From: Sitta carolinensis
Lineage: Eukaryota > Chordata > Aves > Passeriformes > Sittidae
Reading direction: 5' to 3'
Length of the DNA: 64,000 nucleotides
Assembly: GCA_032173965.1 (NCBI GenBank)
Contig: CM063283.1
Coordinates: 88,091,243 to 88,155,242 of the forward strand
The notes below the pieces were generated by a model that was not told the DNA's origin, searched no databases, and worked only from the letters and a program-made list of their open reading frames with translations. The position numbers and the translations under genes are program-made. Within the stretch, counting starts at the first letter, position 1. Every line of letters begins with the position of its first letter. This document shows positions 61,366 to 64,000 of this stretch, one piece after another.

Positions 61366-64000
61366 AAAGGGATCTTTGGCTATTTGTTGCTTAGCTACAG
61401 ACAATTTGAAAGGGATAGTGCAGCCATTAACAAGACTTAGGGTTAGATTTATCACATATAATTTAATTTAACCTAGGACTGAAGAATATCTTTCTGCTTA
61501 TGAGCACTGTCTAGAGTTTAGGGAAATCTAGATGCCCCTAGTGATTCCTCCTATCTTCCCATTCAAAAACCATACATATTGTCTTCTGAAAACATCTCTT
61601 TTGGTCTCTCCCTCTCTCCACTTAATGCAGAGTGTAGTTCAAAACAAGGCTCCACACAATTTAGTGTTTTGCAACCTCGGGTGTTATCTCTCTGGGTCAT
61701 GCTGGACTTCTAGTAAAGTCATTCAATCTGTGATCAATAAATAGTTATTAGGTGTTGAGTACTAGACTGTACCATTGATCATACCTCCACCTGCACAAGT
61801 GTTTCAAGAGCAGCCTCCTTCCTTTCTCCAGCTCCTAGCAAGAACAAAGATGGGGATGAATGCATTGAGAAGACTCTGTGGCTTGCTGCTGAGGGAGAGA
61901 CCAGTCTTATAAAGTGGGTAATTCCTTCTGCTATATCTGCTTTCACTTCTGCCAGCTTGCTTTGATGTCAGTTTTCCAAAAAATGAAAATTCAATCCTGC
62001 TGAAATCATTATTTCTATTGTCTTCTTTCTCTGGAGGTAGCATATGCAATGATATACTGCCCTACTGGTGTGAAAATAGATGACACAAAGAGCTGTGTGA
62101 TAAGTGAACCCTAAAGAAAGAAAAAAAAAAGGGTAGGAAATTCTGCAGGACCATTCCAGCCCAATGTAATGTGCTGGGCATTTCTAGGTGGAAATGAGAG
62201 CTCATGCATGATGGTTACATATTTTGCTGTACTCTGGTTTAGTGTGTGACAGAGAACACCCCCCAGGGGACATCCCATACCAGGAGCCAGGCACAACTTC
62301 TGTCACATACTCTTCAGTGCCTCCTGTTCTGCACTGCTTGCTGATGTAGGTTGCAGCCCTGCGGATATGTTAAAAAAAAAATTACAATTTTGCTGTAACA
62401 CTTTTAAATTAGAGTTGTTTATAGCCACCTACATATTCATGTGCCTGGATACTACTGATTTCTATTTCTACCCAGTGTGCTTTTTCACTGCTAAAAGTAC
62501 ATACTAGTCTGATAGTGTATAAATAATACATTGCATATGGCAGGATTGACTTTTATTTCCAACACCCGGTCACTGAGGAGAAGCAATATAACGTGCATTT
62601 CCATTTTCCTACCTCTAGATTTTATTATAACCATTTCCAGGACCACCCCCAAGAAAACCTCAAGGACTCGCATATTTGCTGTTTTAGTTTATATGTTCTA
62701 AGTTATATTTTAAGTTATATATGCTCCCATTATTACCCAATGGATTAGAAAGAGTATATGAATAATCTTTCTCATGAATCTACATGTAGTGAGAATGAAG
62801 GAGTAGTGTGTTGCCAACTTGGATGTGACCAACATGTGCCTCCCACATAGGTAATGGTATCTTAAACACCATCTGTTTGGCAAATAAAGTCTTTTACTTA
62901 GTAGCTGATGCAAAAGAGTGACCAAGTTAATCTTTATGTTTTAATTTTCAGTAATTCAGTGCTTTGAGCTGCTAGTCCAAGGATTCTTTTCATACCTGTT
63001 TACATTGTGCTGAAGAAAATGCTGATAGAACATCTGACACATCCAATTATGTTTAATTCTGAAAGAAATCACTCCAAGCTATTTTAGAATGCAACTTATA
63101 GGACTTCTAAAGCTCTACTATTTGTAAAGGCATGCAGGAATGGGACTTTATAAAGCTCTGGCTCAGATTCTGAAAACAAAATTAGACTGCAGACTTCTTT
63201 TAGAGCAGATAATTCTGGATGCTCAGTTCTTCATTGCTGCAAACAGATAAATCCAAGATCAATGCCTTGGCAGCTAATGGAGATCGTGGCCGAAGTTGTG
63301 AGTTTCATTTGGCATTTGCTCTAAACTTCTCATTGCAGCTATAGACAGATACCCTCTTTCCAGGTAAAAGCCAGCTACCCAAATTTTATTAAGTTGTTCT
63401 TTCACAGAAGTATTACTGATCTTGGCAATACGATGTGTGACAGTACCTCCTAAATGAAGCCAAGCTCTCTTAAGGGTTGGTAAGACCATGATGCACATTA
63501 AGAGTAGAGCAGACCTTTCTAGATTTAGCTTTTTCTCTGTTTAATAGGGTCTTTGAGAAGTGTGGTGAAAATTCATTTATAGACTTCAATATATTTATTG
63601 GAGACATAAAGTTTTTCTATTACTTATTAGAGATGATTGAGCAGAAATGGTATATTAACTGGGCTGCTGCCACATGTAATTCAGTGTAGACATTTTATTT
63701 CCTTTTAAAAATGTATAGTTCATTAATTCTCATGCTTTTTGCGACAAGGAAAATGGAAAATTATCAACTGACTTAATTGTTTTCATCTTATTTGCAGTGA
63801 CTGCCATAGATTCTTGTTCCTCATCCTGCTATTCTGTTTTAACTAATGAAAACTATTTGTGATTAGCTTCCATATGAAGTAGTAATTCCAGATACAGTGA
63901 GAAGCAGAAGAGCTGAATGCCATAAAGAATACACCTGTTGAGCCGTTTCCTAGTTGGGCTGGTGGACCCTTTATTTTATTTAGCGTATTCATTTTGTAAG
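61366..64000. other. Intergenic region to the right edge
   Basis: No recognisable gene or interspersed repeat. A short purine-rich A run occurs at 62114-62131. Open frames are below 85 codons. Confidence 0.7.

Noticed and set aside
61013..61394. Overlapping 117- and 122-codon + strand open frames
   Set aside because: They are mostly inside an antisense CR1 fragment, with no independent protein similarity.
33020..64000. Search for exons of a second gene (for example the neighbour ST6GAL2 expected beyond UXS1 from mammalian gene order)
   Set aside because: No recognisable sialyltransferase or other exon was seen. The mammalian order is only a recollection, and the flank appears intergenic in this window.

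Overview
The window is vertebrate nuclear DNA, almost certainly from a bird. It is AT-rich and intron-rich, with one sharp CpG island. It carries at least eight pieces of CR1 non-LTR retrotransposon, several ending in the ATTCTATGATT-type 3' tail typical of avian CR1, plus one solo LTR of a family I recognise from bird genomes. Nothing bacterial, viral or organellar is visible.

The only protein-coding gene I can support is UXS1 (UDP-glucuronate decarboxylase 1, also called UDP-xylose synthase), on the minus strand. Its first six coding exons lie at 32027-32123, 20110-20137, 17354-17402, 15206-15249, 11673-11733 and 6665-6845. They join in frame (97+28+49+44+61+181 = 460 nt, 153 codons plus one base), with GT/AG at every junction inside the window. 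They encode the cytosolic tail, the Golgi membrane anchor, the coiled-coil-like stem and the first part of the NAD-binding Rossmann fold. I found no later exon between 1 and 6664, so the rest of the gene lies off the left edge. The promoter sits in a TATA-less CpG island at about 31590-32470, which has GC boxes, an ETS core and two NRF-1 motifs.

The introns hold simple repeats: poly-A, A/C-rich tracts and a TA/CA microsatellite. They also hold a short CR1 tail (intron 5) and one CR1 copy of about 1 kb (intron 1). Right of the island, from about 33 kb to 64 kb, there is no recognisable gene. This flank contains further CR1 fragments (two of them arranged head to head just upstream of the promoter), the 605-bp solo LTR at 41550-42154, and a 394-bp element at 60122-60515 with unusually long terminal inverted repeats of about 51 bp around a promoter-like core. 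That last element is the observation most worth following up. I saw no novel multi-gene system. The open reading frames outside UXS1 are short and mostly low-complexity, and I do not call them genes.
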